The notes beneath the pieces are model-generated. The model saw only the letters and a program-made list of their open reading frames with translations, did no database searches and was not told the DNA's origin. From the NCBI GenBank assembly GCA_015146655.1, contig VKHL01000015.1, positions 237,064-301,063 on the forward strand: a stretch of DNA of 64,000 bases. Direction: 5' to 3'. Origin of the DNA: Ochromonas danica (taxonomy: Eukaryota; Sar; Chrysophyceae; Chromulinales; Chromulinaceae). This document shows positions 12,151 to 21,978 of this stretch, one piece after another. A program made the translations under genes and the position numbers. Positions within the stretch are counted from its first letter, which is position 1; each line of letters starts with the position of its first letter.

Positions 12151-12924
12151 ATGAACAAGAGCATCGCCCCTGTCACTTTACTAGTTCTCTTGATGTTCTG
12201 CTGGGCCCAACAATCTCGCGCCTTTCTGTTCCAATTCCCTTGTCTTGCAGGCTTTTCTCATCATCCCGATTGCTATGACGTGCAGGAAGAGAAAACCTCT
12301 TCTCTCTCCTCCAGACCAGACAGTCGCCTCTTCGCCTTCACTCAACTCGATCGACCCATGTCGAGAGCTCTGGCCTCTGTGGCCGACGATTTCCGAGACT
12401 TCTTCGACCATTCCTTCGATGATCCCTGGCCCTTGACTCCTTCGCCCTTCTTCCGTTCAGCCAGCAGAAGACCCACCTCGAGCTCTGTATGGACCAGCCT
12501 CAACAACAATATCTTACCCATGGATGTGGAGGAGCTGGAGGATAGATACGAGCTGGTGCTGGAACTACCGGGAGTGCGCAAGGAAGATGTGGATGTGAGT
12601 GTGAAGGGCAAGCAGCTCATCATCCAGGCTGAGCGCAAGCTGTCCAACAAGCAACAGACTGCACCCACCGATCGAATGAAGAAGAGTGAGAAAGAGAAGG
12701 CGGAGGGCAGTGAGACAGTGACATCTGCTGCGGTGAAGGCAGAGGGCGAAGGAGAAGCTAAACAACCCAGCCAGTTCTCTCGCAAGTTCTTTCGCAGCCT
12801 TTCCTTGCCTGACCATGTGGAGGCTGGCAAGATCGAAGCCAAGCTGAGCGATGGCTTACTGACCATTCATCTTCCCAAGCAGGCCCCTGAGAAACCCCAG
12901 GAGATCAAAGTGGCGATCCAGTGA
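12151..12924 (+). CDS. Small heat-shock protein (HSP20), copy 2
   Basis: Single exon, 257 aa, identical in protein sequence to the copy at 10831-11604. The DNA looked identical wherever I compared it, including reading frames on the opposite strand. The domain content is the same: a hydrophobic leader, an alpha-crystallin domain with a charged insert, and a C-terminal DGLLTIHLP strand. Its promoter keeps the intact heat-shock element at 12000-12012. The copies therefore differ in promoter rather than in product. Confidence 0.93.
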   Translation: MNKSIAPVTLLVLLMFCWAQQSRAFLFQFPCLAGFSHHPDCYDVQEEKTSSLSSRPDSRLFAFTQLDRPMSRALASVADDFRDFFDHSFDDPWPLTPSPFFRSASRRPTSSSVWTSLNNNILPMDVEELEDRYELVLELPGVRKEDVDVSVKGKQLIIQAERKLSNKQQTAPTDRMKKSEKEKAEGSETVTSAAVKAEGEGEAKQPSQFSRKFFRSLSLPDHVEAGKIEAKLSDGLLTIHLPKQAPEKPQEIKVAIQ

Positions 12925-13223
12925 AGAGGTCTGAGTGTCTTCCAAGCAGCATGTCCTGTAGATAGTAGAAGATGTGCATGAAATTAGAGCAAGTGTAGTT
13001 ATGTTAGTTTCTTGATGATTGTAATATTGTTGTAAAGAGAATTCCATGCAATTCCATAGGATTTATTCATCTCACAGCAAAACAACATACTGTTCGTAAA
13101 TTTAGCTTGGATTGTTGTTAATAGCAATTTGGTGGGAAGATCATTCACAAAATTCTGTTATGCTTAACGAGGTCAAAAGATTCAAAAGGAAGGTGGTGAA
13201 AGAAGGCTAGAGTGTTGTTGAGC

Positions 13224-14731
13224 TTAAATGTCTAGTGCATTTGGGTCATTTGTACAAGCTTCTTGATGGGACGAGTCTGCATTCTCTTCTTCTATCAAAC
13301 TATCATATATACCTCTGGCAAGATGCTTATTCCCTAATGGCACAGTGAAGGGCGGAACGTGGGGCTGACCCAAAGCTTGCAGTAGACGATCCGTTTGCAG
13401 GTTGCCTCGTGCCCGAACATGTGCATGATACACTGCTGTGTCAACTATTGGGTGCATGCTGGGAACCACCAATCGCTCTCCATAGACTTTGCAAACCATT
13501 TCCGCGGTTTGTCGGATGGCAGCATCATTGCTTGTCAGACCATCTCTCGCGTCAGCTTGCCGTCCCGATCGAAGGGATGCCAAGTGGACCAAGTCAAAGT
13601 GCAGATCATCATCATCATAGAAACCACAAAGGTTTCTTTGCACAGGCTCATCCGTGCTGCTTGCGTTAGTGTTTTCAGGAATAGACAGAAAATGAAGGAA
13701 GCTCCTAATATTCATCACAATAAAAGATGAACTTGTCGGTCATTAACCCAAAAGGGATTGGTTCTCACCTCCGTGGAAGCACTTTGTCCAAAGCCAGGAA
13801 CCTCGTGACGTCACTAGATCTCACTTCCTCCCGCTCCCCTTCACGAGGAGGATGCACGAAGACAGCGGGGTACTTGACATGCAGATGTGCTGCAAACCAA
13901 CACTTTGGTCTCACAGATTGCAGAATTTCATCCAAAGCAGACGATCCCAGCTCCCCACGAGCAATCTCTTCACGGAAATAAGGTTTTATGCGCTGCAAGC
14001 TATCCACATCGCCATGATAGACGATCTTGGAAGGCCAATCATGCGACAGGAAAATATCCACAGGGTAGTTGTTAGATGGCCACTTTAGAAAGCGTTCTAT
14101 TTCTGCTCGACGATAGTGATAGACACTGCGCAAGCTGTTGGGATTGTAAGGAGGGTGTTCATAGTGACCTGCAGGCATCTCCACTTATCATTTAGTAGAA
14201 GCATTTTACAGCAGTGGCAGTAGGTTGGTGGGGTGTACCTTGGTGGTAGTGGTGCTTATCGAAAATGCCTGACAGGCCGGCGATGCGCAGCCCTTTGAAG
14301 CGAACCACCGCCCCATAGCCCAGGAAGTAGATCTTGGGTGCCACATAACCTACTCATGACATAACAGACACATATAGAAACGCAGTGTGATGGAAGAGTA
14401 ATCTATTCCGCAGACAGACAGCAGCAGTCTCACCTCCGTGGAAGAGGTCTTGGAGAACGTTGGATGCTTCATGGTTTCCCCCAATAAAGACTGTGAGGAC
14501 AGGCGCCACCTTGATGCCGAGGAGGTATTCATGGAAGGTGTTCATGGCGCGGTACTTGGCAGGCACGGCCATGTTGTCCAAATCTCCCTCCCAGCGCACG
14601 CTTTCCATGTCCCCGCAGATGAGAAGAAGATCAACCTTCTTTCCTGTGCGACCTTCTGCTTCAAGGATAGATTGATAGATGGCATCCAACTCACCATGAC
14701 AACACCCTTGCACTGCGATATTGATGGTCAT
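13224..14731 (-). CDS. DBR1: RNA lariat debranching enzyme DBR1
   Basis: DBR1 cuts the 2'-5' bond of intron lariats after splicing. Four exons join in frame: 14731-14434, 14349-14239, 14168-13769 and 13704-13224 (429 aa). The metallophosphoesterase motifs are visible: [10 protein letters not shown] at the N-terminus (DBR1 characteristically has Cys here in place of the first metal-binding Asp), [19 protein letters not shown], and later LSHDWP and [11 protein letters not shown]. The DBR1-specific stretch [10 protein letters not shown] is present. In the C-terminal exon the family's conserved sequence is weak and Asp-rich, as in other DBR1 proteins. The presence of the gene fits the intron-rich neighbourhood. 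Confidence 0.94.
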
Positions 14732-15181
14732 CCTATTTCCCTTTCACTGTACTAGAGAGGTGGATGAGTAGGTGAGTAGGTGGGGTTTTGATTATTGGTA
14801 AGTCGACTTTTAGTAAGCACTTTTTGACTTTTAGGAGGCTTTCAATTCGAAACAGTTGTCTGCTATTCAACGATATCGATGATCTGAAGCCTAATATAAT
14901 TATGGAGATGCAATTGAAGGTAATTATGGCCAGTGCATGCCATCGAAAGACTAGACCAGACTTCTTACTAGAGTGCCTTAATAATTTAATGGTGGCATTA
15001 CAATCATCGCATTGCTAAACGCTGGCATACGAAAGTATGGCTAGAGTTGCTGAAGAAGTCTTCCCCCGTGACTTGTTCTATAGTCCACAGACACGACACA
15101 CAAGCAAAAGATCTTCCTGTCGAATGCATGCACAATGTTGTTCTGTTCCTCTTCTGGGAGCGCTTAGCAAATTGACATTTC
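14732..15181. other. Intergenic, no gene seen
   Basis: Separates the DBR1 start from the ARL3 3' end. A short plus-strand frame at 14788-15018 has no recognisable feature. Confidence 0.5.
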
Positions 15182-15944
15182 TTATCGTTTCTCAGCCTTC
15201 AGCCGCTGTGCAATCTCTTTGCCCAAGAAGTCCAACCCCTCTTTGATGCCCGTGTTGTCCTTCGCTGAGCAACCTACAATCTGCCAGGGGCGATCTCGAA
15301 TGGAATAGAGATTCAAGCCTACCCATAACATAATTATATCAAATAATAGCTGAGCGGTCAGGCATCAGCTGGAAGGGAGAAGCGGTAGCTGTCTGACCTT
15401 GTGTGATCTCCGAAGGAGCCAACGCATTCAAGAGATCTTGCTTATTCGCAAAGATAATCATGGGGATACCATGCAGTGCAGCCTGCACATCATTCGCTAT
15501 TCTATCACACGAAGCAGTTGACAAAACAGAGACAAGACCACTGACCTCTTCTAGCAGGTACTGCAGCTCCACGCCTGTCTCCTCCATGCGATGGCGATCC
15601 GAAGAATCTATTACATAGATCTGCCCAACTCCTGGTCATGGCTGGAGAGAAAAAGAGAAAGAGAGACTTGACTCACTCACTAGTCCGTCAGTATCGTTGA
15701 AATAGTTGCGCCAGAAAGGTCGAACAGACTTCTGTCCCCCAACATCCCAGACATTCAAACGAATGTTCTCATGCTTGAGACTCTTCACCACAAATCCATG
15801 AGTGGGACGAATGGTCGTGATCTCTTCTTCGGAAAGGCGGGCCAGGATTGTGGACTTGCCTGCATTGTCAAGCCCCAGAACAATAATGCGCGCCTCAGAG
15901 GAGCCACGATTAGTTAATCCTCTTATGAAAGATAACAGCCTCAT
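15182..15944 (-). CDS. ARL3: ARL3, ARF-like small GTPase
   Basis: ARL3 releases lipidated cargo into cilia and flagella. Four exons (15944-15681, 15620-15546, 15482-15398, 15318-15182) give 186 aa, close to the usual ~182. I chose the ATG at 15944 because it gives [10 protein letters not shown], which matches the ARL3 N-terminal amphipathic helix; an upstream in-frame ATG at 15971 would add nine residues. Motifs: GLDNAGKST (P-loop), PTHGF (switch I Thr), WDVGGQ (switch II), NKQD (guanine specificity) and CSAKD. The [10 protein letters not shown] stretch and the [13 protein letters not shown] region are ARL3-like rather than ARF-like. A serine tRNA lies 69 bp upstream on the same strand. Confidence 0.92.
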
Positions 15945-16013
15945 AGTCGAAAATAAACAACACCAAAGCACGGGCGGTTTTCGTTTGAGCAGGGTGGTAG
16001 GATGGCAAAAGGA

Positions 16014-16116
16014 CGACTGCTGCAGGATTCGAACCTACGCGGGCGATGCCCAATGGATTGCAGGCCCTCATTGGAGGGGTTCAAGTCCATCGCTTTAACC
16101 ACTCAGCCAAACAGCC
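16014..16116 (-). tRNA. tRNA-Ser(UGA) with a 21-nt intron
   Basis: The minus strand folds as a class II tRNA. The acceptor stem GGCTGTT pairs with AGCAGTC (two G-U pairs), and the discriminator base is G73. The D arm is GCTGAGTGGTTAAAGC. The anticodon stem ATGGA/TCCAT has the loop C-U-UGA-A-A. An intron at 16079-16059 sits after position 37, the standard eukaryotic site. The long variable arm is GGGC-ATC-GCCC, and the T arm is GTAGG-TTCGAAT-CCTGC. The long variable arm, the UGA anticodon and G73 all agree on serine. No CCA is encoded, as expected in eukaryotes. Confidence 0.93.
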
Positions 16117-16215
16117 AACTGAATTTTGGGAAGCGTAAAGGTAATAATAAGCATTCTCCGCTTCGAGAGGAGAAATGTTCTGCAATTACTGTAGAAATGG
16201 AATTGGAATTTTGTC

Positions 16216-16683
16216 ATGAATTGGAGAAAAACATATGTCGAGGAACTATCTTTCTTCCAGTCTTATCATAGAAACAAGGTAAATATTTGGATTCATGCGG
16301 TTTCAATTCCTTTCGAGTGGCTGGGATGGACTCTGCTGGTCAGTCTCTTCCCTCCTTGGCACTGGCCCTTCTCCGCAGTGACAGCAGTCTTGGTGCTACT
16401 CTCCAACTCCCACACCGCCTATCCTACTGCTTGCTTCCATCTTCTCACTGCGTGGATAGCAGGGCAGCTGAGAGAATCGATGAGTGCGATGGGAGTGATC
16501 TGCCTGTCCGTTGCCTTGCAAGTCATGGCCTGGACAGTTCAGGTCGTCTTCGGTCACTATCTGCTGGAAGGGAACTCACCCGCCATAGTGCAAAAATTCT
16601 CTTTGGTTTCTGTCTTTTGGTCGACCGCTATGGCGTGGGACGCTCTCCTCGGCGAGAAGTCAGCGAGGAAACCCAAGCACTAG
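16216..16683 (+). CDS. Mpo1-like (DUF962/YGL010w) membrane protein
   Basis: Single exon, 155 aa. The N-terminal ELSFFQSYHRNKVNIWIHAV is the typical DUF962 start, with the conserved H-x-x-x-N and downstream His. About four hydrophobic segments follow (WLGWTLLVSLFPP, a segment after FSAVTAVLVLL, ICLSVALQVMAW, SLVSVFWSTAMAW). Yeast Mpo1 is an ER iron-dependent dioxygenase that shortens 2-hydroxy fatty acids, and the same job is plausible here. The end is lysine-rich. The start was chosen as the first ATG giving the family N-terminus. Confidence 0.8.
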   Translation: MNWRKTYVEELSFFQSYHRNKVNIWIHAVSIPFEWLGWTLLVSLFPPWHWPFSAVTAVLVLLSNSHTAYPTACFHLLTAWIAGQLRESMSAMGVICLSVALQVMAWTVQVVFGHYLLEGNSPAIVQKFSLVSVFWSTAMAWDALLGEKSARKPKH

Positions 16684-17687
16684 ACTAGTAGGAGTTACGA
16701 GTAGATTAGCTAGCCGTTGATGTGTCGGGTAGTTGTGGTAGATGTACAGTAATAGCGACTGTCGTTACATAGTCGTTTGTGTAGTTCAGAAGAGTGACCA
16801 CATTGTTGTCGCTGTTGTGATCGAGCTAGGGAATGTTGAGTGATAGCTAACGTGTTAAATCTATTAAAACACTGTGAGTGATATTAATCCCATACCAATG
16901 ATTCCTGAATTGAGAAGGTTTGAACTTCCAAATCAAATTATTCCAGCTGCCCATGACACATAACATATATCTCACATAGCTTGCACTGGATTATTGGCGA
17001 GGCCCAACTAGTATTCGTTTGAGATAAACCATTTTCCAGGCCCAAGTAGTGTGTTTCTCTTGGTTGATCGGATACGAGTGAATCAGCTATTCGATAACTA
17101 TACGAAGCAGAGGGGGTGAGCACAAGATAGGAGGAGCTTTGGCCCTGAACCGGGTTGTGTTAAGTTTAGTCTTCTCCGCTAGCTATGGAGCATATTCTCT
17201 ATAACAAGCTATTACATATATTGTTGGATACTAATCAGTTAACGGGACTAGCTCTCCGTGGTCTCGAGAAGATCTTCTCGTGACAGCAGCAGACCTTGCT
17301 GGCACTAAGTGAGCTTATTGACCAAGTAGCTTTATCATGCCAAGTGATCTAAATGGTGGAGAGAGATGAAGAAGACAGTCAATCATCCAAACATCTCTGA
17401 ATCTGTTACGGAGAGAGACTTACAAGGATGTCTGTCCAAATCTGCAGAGAATGACAATAGGCACAAAACAGTCGCAACGCATGGCGATGAGTGTACATAA
17501 TATTGAGAAGGAAATCATGTCATTAACTAATAAAAAAACAAAATATTGATTCCATCTTAACCGCGGCGCTTGCTTGAACTAATTCTAAAAAGAAGATGAT
17601 CATTATTATAGCAAACCATTATTGGAATATAATAAATACTTAGTGTGTGTGATAGTCGGCATCTTGATAGTTGTTATGTACAATGCT
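16684..17687. other. One-kilobase intergenic stretch, no gene seen
   Basis: Noncoding by appearance: AT-rich, with stops in all frames. A plus-strand frame from 17622 is the antisense of the glycosyltransferase gene. I saw no tRNA, long repeat or conserved motif. Confidence 0.5.
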
Positions 17688-18686
17688 CTACGAGCTAGAC
17701 GGGGGAGACTTGTTGACTCGACTCAGATAGTAGTCCATGAGTTTGAGCTTCTTGTATCCTCGCTTCCCGGCGAAGTGCACCAAGAAGTCTCCCTTCTTAT
17801 ACTGTGCCGTCTCTCGACTGCCTCGGAGATCAAAAGGATGAACTGTGTAAGAGTTAAAGGCACATTGAGGGAGTATTTGGAAATGGCTGCGAATCGCGCT
17901 CGAATTGCCTGGATATCGCTTCAGTCCAGTATTCCGCCATGCCTGAGTGTTGAGAAGGTAATGAACGGCTCGCTGCTCATAGTCAAAGGGGTGCGCAATG
18001 CCTTCCGCCGAAAACGGAGGCACAAGTTGGCTTTGATTCCATGCAGTGCGCAGAAACCAAAGTGTCCAAGGAGTATTCTTCGCCATCCAAACACCGAAGT
18101 TGACACCATTCCAATCATGTGTGAGGATGAAATCATGTTCATATCCATCATCTTCAATGAACTTCTCCAAAGGGATGCTGAAGTTCATAATGACGATGTC
18201 CATGTCAATGTAGAAAAGGTAGTCAAATGAGTCAGAGGTGAAGTGGTGGTCCATGGCTAGCAGCTTGCTCCACGAAACGGGTCTACTGAGATCGACCAGG
18301 TCCTTGGCATTGATCATCGTGTAGTTGTGGATGGCGCAATAGTCCCTCCGGTTCTGAAGAATGGGCGCCATGACCTCCTCGCTCCAGGTATTCTCAGAGC
18401 TCTGGCCAAACTTGCCATAAATCAAGACCATCCCGATACGCAGCTTCTTGCGTTCCTGTGGAGGAAGAGTCTTCCTTCTGGGGGACACTGCGCAGCCTTC
18501 ACGAGCAACAGGACGAATCCACTCAGCGAGGGTTGTGTACTGCCAGACAAAACTTTCTCGCTCTATCCAATCCCAGTTGGCATGAAACCAGTAGAAGAGC
18601 CAGAAAGCCAAGAGTAAGATGCCATAGAGAAGATAGTGACGAATACGGACAGGTTTTTGAGGCGCACAGGAGTTGGACGCTGCCAT
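17688..18686 (-). CDS. Type II membrane glycosyltransferase, GT34 (GMA12/MNN10) family
   Basis: Single exon, 332 aa. A short cytoplasmic tail is followed by one membrane anchor at about residues 19-35 (LYGILLLAFWLFYWF), as in Golgi enzymes. The catalytic domain contains WSKLLAMDHHF, then FYIDMDIVIMN, whose D-x-D is the nucleotide-sugar and metal-binding site, then DWNGVNFGVWMAKNT and the final DFLVHFAGKRG. This motif series is that of alpha-galactosyl, mannosyl and xylosyl transferases in GT34. The exact donor sugar cannot be told from the sequence. Confidence 0.85.
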   Translation of the reverse strand: MAASNSCAPQKPVRIRHYLLYGILLLAFWLFYWFHANWDWIERESFVWQYTTLAEWIRPVAREGCAVSPRRKTLPPQERKKLRIGMVLIYGKFGQSSENTWSEEVMAPILQNRRDYCAIHNYTMINAKDLVDLSRPVSWSKLLAMDHHFTSDSFDYLFYIDMDIVIMNFSIPLEKFIEDDGYEHDFILTHDWNGVNFGVWMAKNTPWTLWFLRTAWNQSQLVPPFSAEGIAHPFDYEQRAVHYLLNTQAWRNTGLKRYPGNSSAIRSHFQILPQCAFNSYTVHPFDLRGSRETAQYKKGDFLVHFAGKRGYKKLKLMDYYLSRVNKSPPSSS

Positions 18687-19292
18687 TAGGAACAGTCAGA
18701 TTAGTCTCTCAAAAGAAGAGGAGGAAGAGGAAGAGTTCAAGCAAGTACAGTAGTTGACGCTAATGGTTGTTCAAAGAATGGCGTGGTCCAACGAGGTATT
18801 CTTCACCAGCACGGCGAGGCTTGGATGTCTAATTTTTGGTGTGCGTGGTCTTGCACACCGTGCAGAGCAGCGAGCAGCAGGAGGCGATCCAACCCACCGC
18901 TACACAGAGTGGTGCGAAGGCGGTGTGAAACAAACGTTCCCCTGAAAAAAGAACGGGTTTATTTGCCTGTTTTCGACCGAAAAACACCCATTTCCCGGCA
19001 AAATACTTCAGTTTAAAATCCAATAATTCGGGTTTGAGGAAAATGCTAAAACTTCAGTTTAAAATCGAATAATGCGGTTTTGAGTATCATTTCCTCAAAA
19101 CCGCATTATTCGATTTTAAACTACTGAGTCCGAGAGCAGCATGGAATACCATGGAATGACCTCTGGAATGACCTGGAATGACCCACTTGATTATTGCCAC
19201 CCCGCGCAGATCCCTTGAACCTTTGCTTAACTTAAGAAGAGATCCCCTGCAGCTCTTCTTCGTCTTGCTTCTGACCAATTGCTGAAGAACGA
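18687..19292. other. Intergenic with fold-back repeat and short tandem motif
   Basis: Lies between two divergently transcribed genes. It contains the hairpin at 19056-19122, a related third copy just before it (about 19007-19049), and a run of three GGAATGACC units at about 19151-19185. No coding region is evident. Confidence 0.6.
19007..19122. repeat. Fold-back element: 29-bp perfect inverted repeat plus a third copy
   Basis: Positions 19056-19084 and 19094-19122 are exact reverse complements (29 bp) around a 9-nt loop. A third, slightly diverged direct copy of the left arm lies at about 19010-19038 and extends the possible pairing (shared GAGGAAA). This could be a small MITE-like remnant or a structured element in the promoter of the glycoside hydrolase gene. 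Confidence 0.85.
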
Positions 19293-20381
19293 ATGCCAAG
19301 GGTTATCCTTTTGTTAGCCACCATCTTAGGTGTGTTGACGTTTCCAAGTCTAGCTGTGTCCGAGAGATGGTCTTTGGAGAAAGCCCAAGCTTGGCATCGA
19401 AGCCATGCCTATAAAGCGGGTGTGAACTTTGTGCCCAGCAATGCAGTTAATGAATTGGAGATGTTCCAAGCAGAAACATACGACCCGACTACGATCGATC
19501 GTGAGCTAGCCTTTGCGCAGAAGATCGGCTTCAACACTCTTCGCGTCTTCTTGCACAACATTCTCTGGGAAGAGGGAGCCGATGCCTTCCTGCGCCGCCT
19601 GGACGACTTCCTCTCTCTGGCCGACCAGCGCGGCTTCTCCACGCTCTTGGTCTTGCTAGACTCTTGCTGGAATGCCTATCCAAAGGCAGGGCAGCAGCCT
19701 GACCCTATTCCTGGCGTGCATAACTCACAGTGGGTGCAGTGCCCGGGACACGATCTGCTGCAGAACAACACCGCCTTCGACCTCGCCGTCAAGCCCTATG
19801 TACAAGGTGTCCTCACGCATTTCAAAGACGACAAGAGAGTCCTTGCATGGGACCTGTGGAACGAGCCTGATAACAGCGGGTATGCGGACGACCTCATCGC
19901 TCCGCTCTTGCAGCGTGTCTTCGCCTGGGCGAGAGAAGTCCACCCTTCCCAGCCTCTCACCACTCCCATTTGGCACTCTCTGCCTGTCGAGAAACTGAGA
20001 TACACTGACTTTCAGAAGCTGCAACTCAACTTGTCGGATGTGTTGAGCTTCCATAACTACGAGACAGCAGAGAAGCTAAGCGAGGCGATCGATCATCTCC
20101 AACGCTTCGCCCCTGGCCGACCTGCTATCTGCACGGAATACATGGCTCGTACTGCTGGTAGCACCTTTGAGCCGAATCTGGAGATCTTGAAAGAAGCAGG
20201 AATCTTCGCCTACAATTGGGGACTAGTCTCTGGCAAGACGCAGACGATCTATCCGTGGTCCACCACAGTCATCCCCGCCAAGCAGGAGCCCGAGATTTGG
20301 TTCCACGACGTCCTCCACGCTGATGGAACAGCATTCAACCAGTCAGAGATTTCCTATATTCAACAAGTCTTGAAGAAGTAA
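19293..20381 (+). CDS. Secreted glycoside hydrolase, GH5-like TIM barrel
   Basis: Single exon, 362 aa. A signal peptide covers about residues 1-22 (VILLLATILGVLTFPSLAVS). The mature part is a clan GH-A-type barrel. AWDLWNEPDNSGY carries the acid/base Glu after Asn, and AICTEYMAR is in the position of the nucleophile Glu. Aromatic residues near IFAYNWGLVSGKTQT fit the last strands. The overall style resembles bacterial proteins annotated as cellulase or 1,4-beta-xylanase. The substrate is probably a beta-linked glucan, mannan or xylan; I cannot decide which. The lack of introns and the bacterial look suggest possible gene transfer. Confidence 0.8.
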   Translation: MPRVILLLATILGVLTFPSLAVSERWSLEKAQAWHRSHAYKAGVNFVPSNAVNELEMFQAETYDPTTIDRELAFAQKIGFNTLRVFLHNILWEEGADAFLRRLDDFLSLADQRGFSTLLVLLDSCWNAYPKAGQQPDPIPGVHNSQWVQCPGHDLLQNNTAFDLAVKPYVQGVLTHFKDDKRVLAWDLWNEPDNSGYADDLIAPLLQRVFAWAREVHPSQPLTTPIWHSLPVEKLRYTDFQKLQLNLSDVLSFHNYETAEKLSEAIDHLQRFAPGRPAICTEYMARTAGSTFEPNLEILKEAGIFAYNWGLVSGKTQTIYPWSTTVIPAKQEPEIWFHDVLHADGTAFNQSEISYIQQVLKK

Positions 20382-20529
20382 TTCACTCGAGTATCTTCGT
20401 TATTACTTTCACCAATGTTTGAGAAGACAAGCCAGCAGACTTCTTATCGTAGACTATCACAAGAATACTCTAGGTCATAGAAAGATGTTTAAATTAACTA
20501 GTATATATACAGACGGTTGAGAAGCAGAA

Positions 20530-21946
20530 TTAGCCGGCAATATCGAACTGCACGATGAGGTTTCCTCTCTTGCCATTGCCATTGGGGATGGGCATGCCAT
20601 AGCCCTTGAAGGGCACCTTCGTTCCCTGTTTGACATTGTAGTCCTTGCTCTCGATCATCAGCACGTTGCCGTCGATGAGCGGAACTTTGATGGTCACTCC
20701 CTTGTTCACTTGTCGCTGTTTGAGAACGCACTTCCACTTCAAATCGTTGCCAATACGCTCGAAGGTCGGGTGTTGTAACTCTGCAATCTCAAAGATGACT
20801 TGCTTGGGGAAGTCCGAAGTGGGCGGGAACTTGATCCGCGTCTGCTTCTTGTAACCTGGCTGTATGTCCACAGTGAAGATCTTCTCGATGGGGATCTCGT
20901 CGAGACTGCCATCGGGTAATACGCTGTCTTTGACCTTCAGATTTTTCTTCTTTCCTCGGTAGAGATCTTCCAGCGTGCAATCCAGTCGCACCGTGATGGT
21001 ATCAGCCGAGGCGGTGGCTTGTTGAGAGCTTCGGCCCTTCGAGGATTGCCTGCGCGATTGCCTTGGCTGTTGTTGTTGTTGTTGCTGCTGCTGGTCCCCA
21101 TACGAGTATCCGTCGAATCCAAAGGGGGATGATCCAAAAGAGAAGGAAGATGGCCGACCACCGCGATGGCGTTGAGTTTGTTGTCGTTGAGGATCTGAGA
21201 ACATGCCCATGATATCATTGAAGAAGTCTCCCAGCCCTCCTCCTCCTCCAAATCCTCCACCGCCGAAGCCTCCCCCGCCATGCCCTCCCTGGAAGAACTG
21301 CTCGAAATCGTTGGAATGGAAAGTGAATCCTCCCATGCCCGGGCCAGACTGGTAGAAGTGCTGCTCGGGGCCAGCGCCAGCGCCAGGGTCCATGCCTGCA
21401 CCATTGCCTAGCCCAGCCTCGCCGTAGAGATCGTATTGCTGGCGCTTCTTCTTGTCCGTCAAGACCTCGTAGGCTTCGGTGATTTGCTTGAATTTCTTCT
21501 CGCTTTCTTCTTTATTGTTAGGATTCTTGTCAGGATGGTACTGTGACAAATACAGACAAGTTAGTTAGAGGGCAGGGCAGGTCAAGACAGACAGGGTAAT
21601 GTTAGGCCTGGGAGGGGTGGCCATGCAGTTGTTGGGAAGCACTTGCCTTGACAGCCAGCTTGCGGTAGGCCTTCTTGATCTCCTTGTCCGAGGCAGACTT
21701 CTTCAAGCCAAGGCGCTCGTAGAAGTTAATAGGCAGGTCTTCACTCTTCCCACCACGGCGTTGTTTGCTCGTGCTGGAAGTACCCGCGGGTTTTTGTTTT
21801 TCTTGTTCTTTGCTTCGTCGTCGACCTGCTCGAGCAGTGCTCGCAGACGCTTTGCCATGTGAGGTCAAGCAAACGACGAAGAAGGAGATGAGAAGGAAGA
21901 AAGTAATGAGTCGCATCCGATGGCTATTCATACTTTGTGTTGACAA
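20530..21946 (-). CDS. DnaJ/HSP40 co-chaperone, DNAJB type, with signal peptide
   Basis: Two exons (21946-21647, 21540-20530; 436 aa) joined across a GC-AG intron. The hydrophobic leader ([18 protein letters not shown]) suggests entry into the ER. The J domain runs from about residue 73 ([20 protein letters not shown]) across the splice junction to YHPDKN, so the essential HPD is encoded just after the intron. A Gly/Phe-rich region, a Gln run and a basic Ser/Gln region follow. The DnaJ_C domains then begin at [19 protein letters not shown] and end with [12 protein letters not shown]. There is no Cys-rich zinc finger, so it is type II. HSP70 activation is the family role. The region upstream of the start carries a GACACGTGG box. 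Confidence 0.9.
21541..21646 (-). other. GC-AG intron of the DnaJ gene
   Basis: The donor is AAG/GCAAGT and the acceptor is CACAG/TAC. The exon frame requires this join, since it completes AVK-YHPDKN. GC donors with a strong AG/GCAAGT context are a known minor class. Confidence 0.85.
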
Positions 21947-21978
21947 GACAGTCGATTGCTGCTTCTAGACGACAGCAC

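Larger units (their letters stand above)
11999..13057. repeat. Right arm of the HSP20 inverted repeat
   Basis: Mirror image of 10666-11756, covering gene copy 2, its upstream region and its 3' UTR. The homology stops at the short string ATTCCAT on the outer side of both arms. Confidence 0.9.

Noticed and set aside
10889-12866. Ser/Leu-rich 174-aa frames antisense to HSP20
   Set aside because: Present in both copies only because the DNA is duplicated; no recognisable features.
17622-18230. 202-aa plus-strand frame
   Set aside because: Antisense of the GT34 glycosyltransferase, whose motifs are clear on the minus strand.
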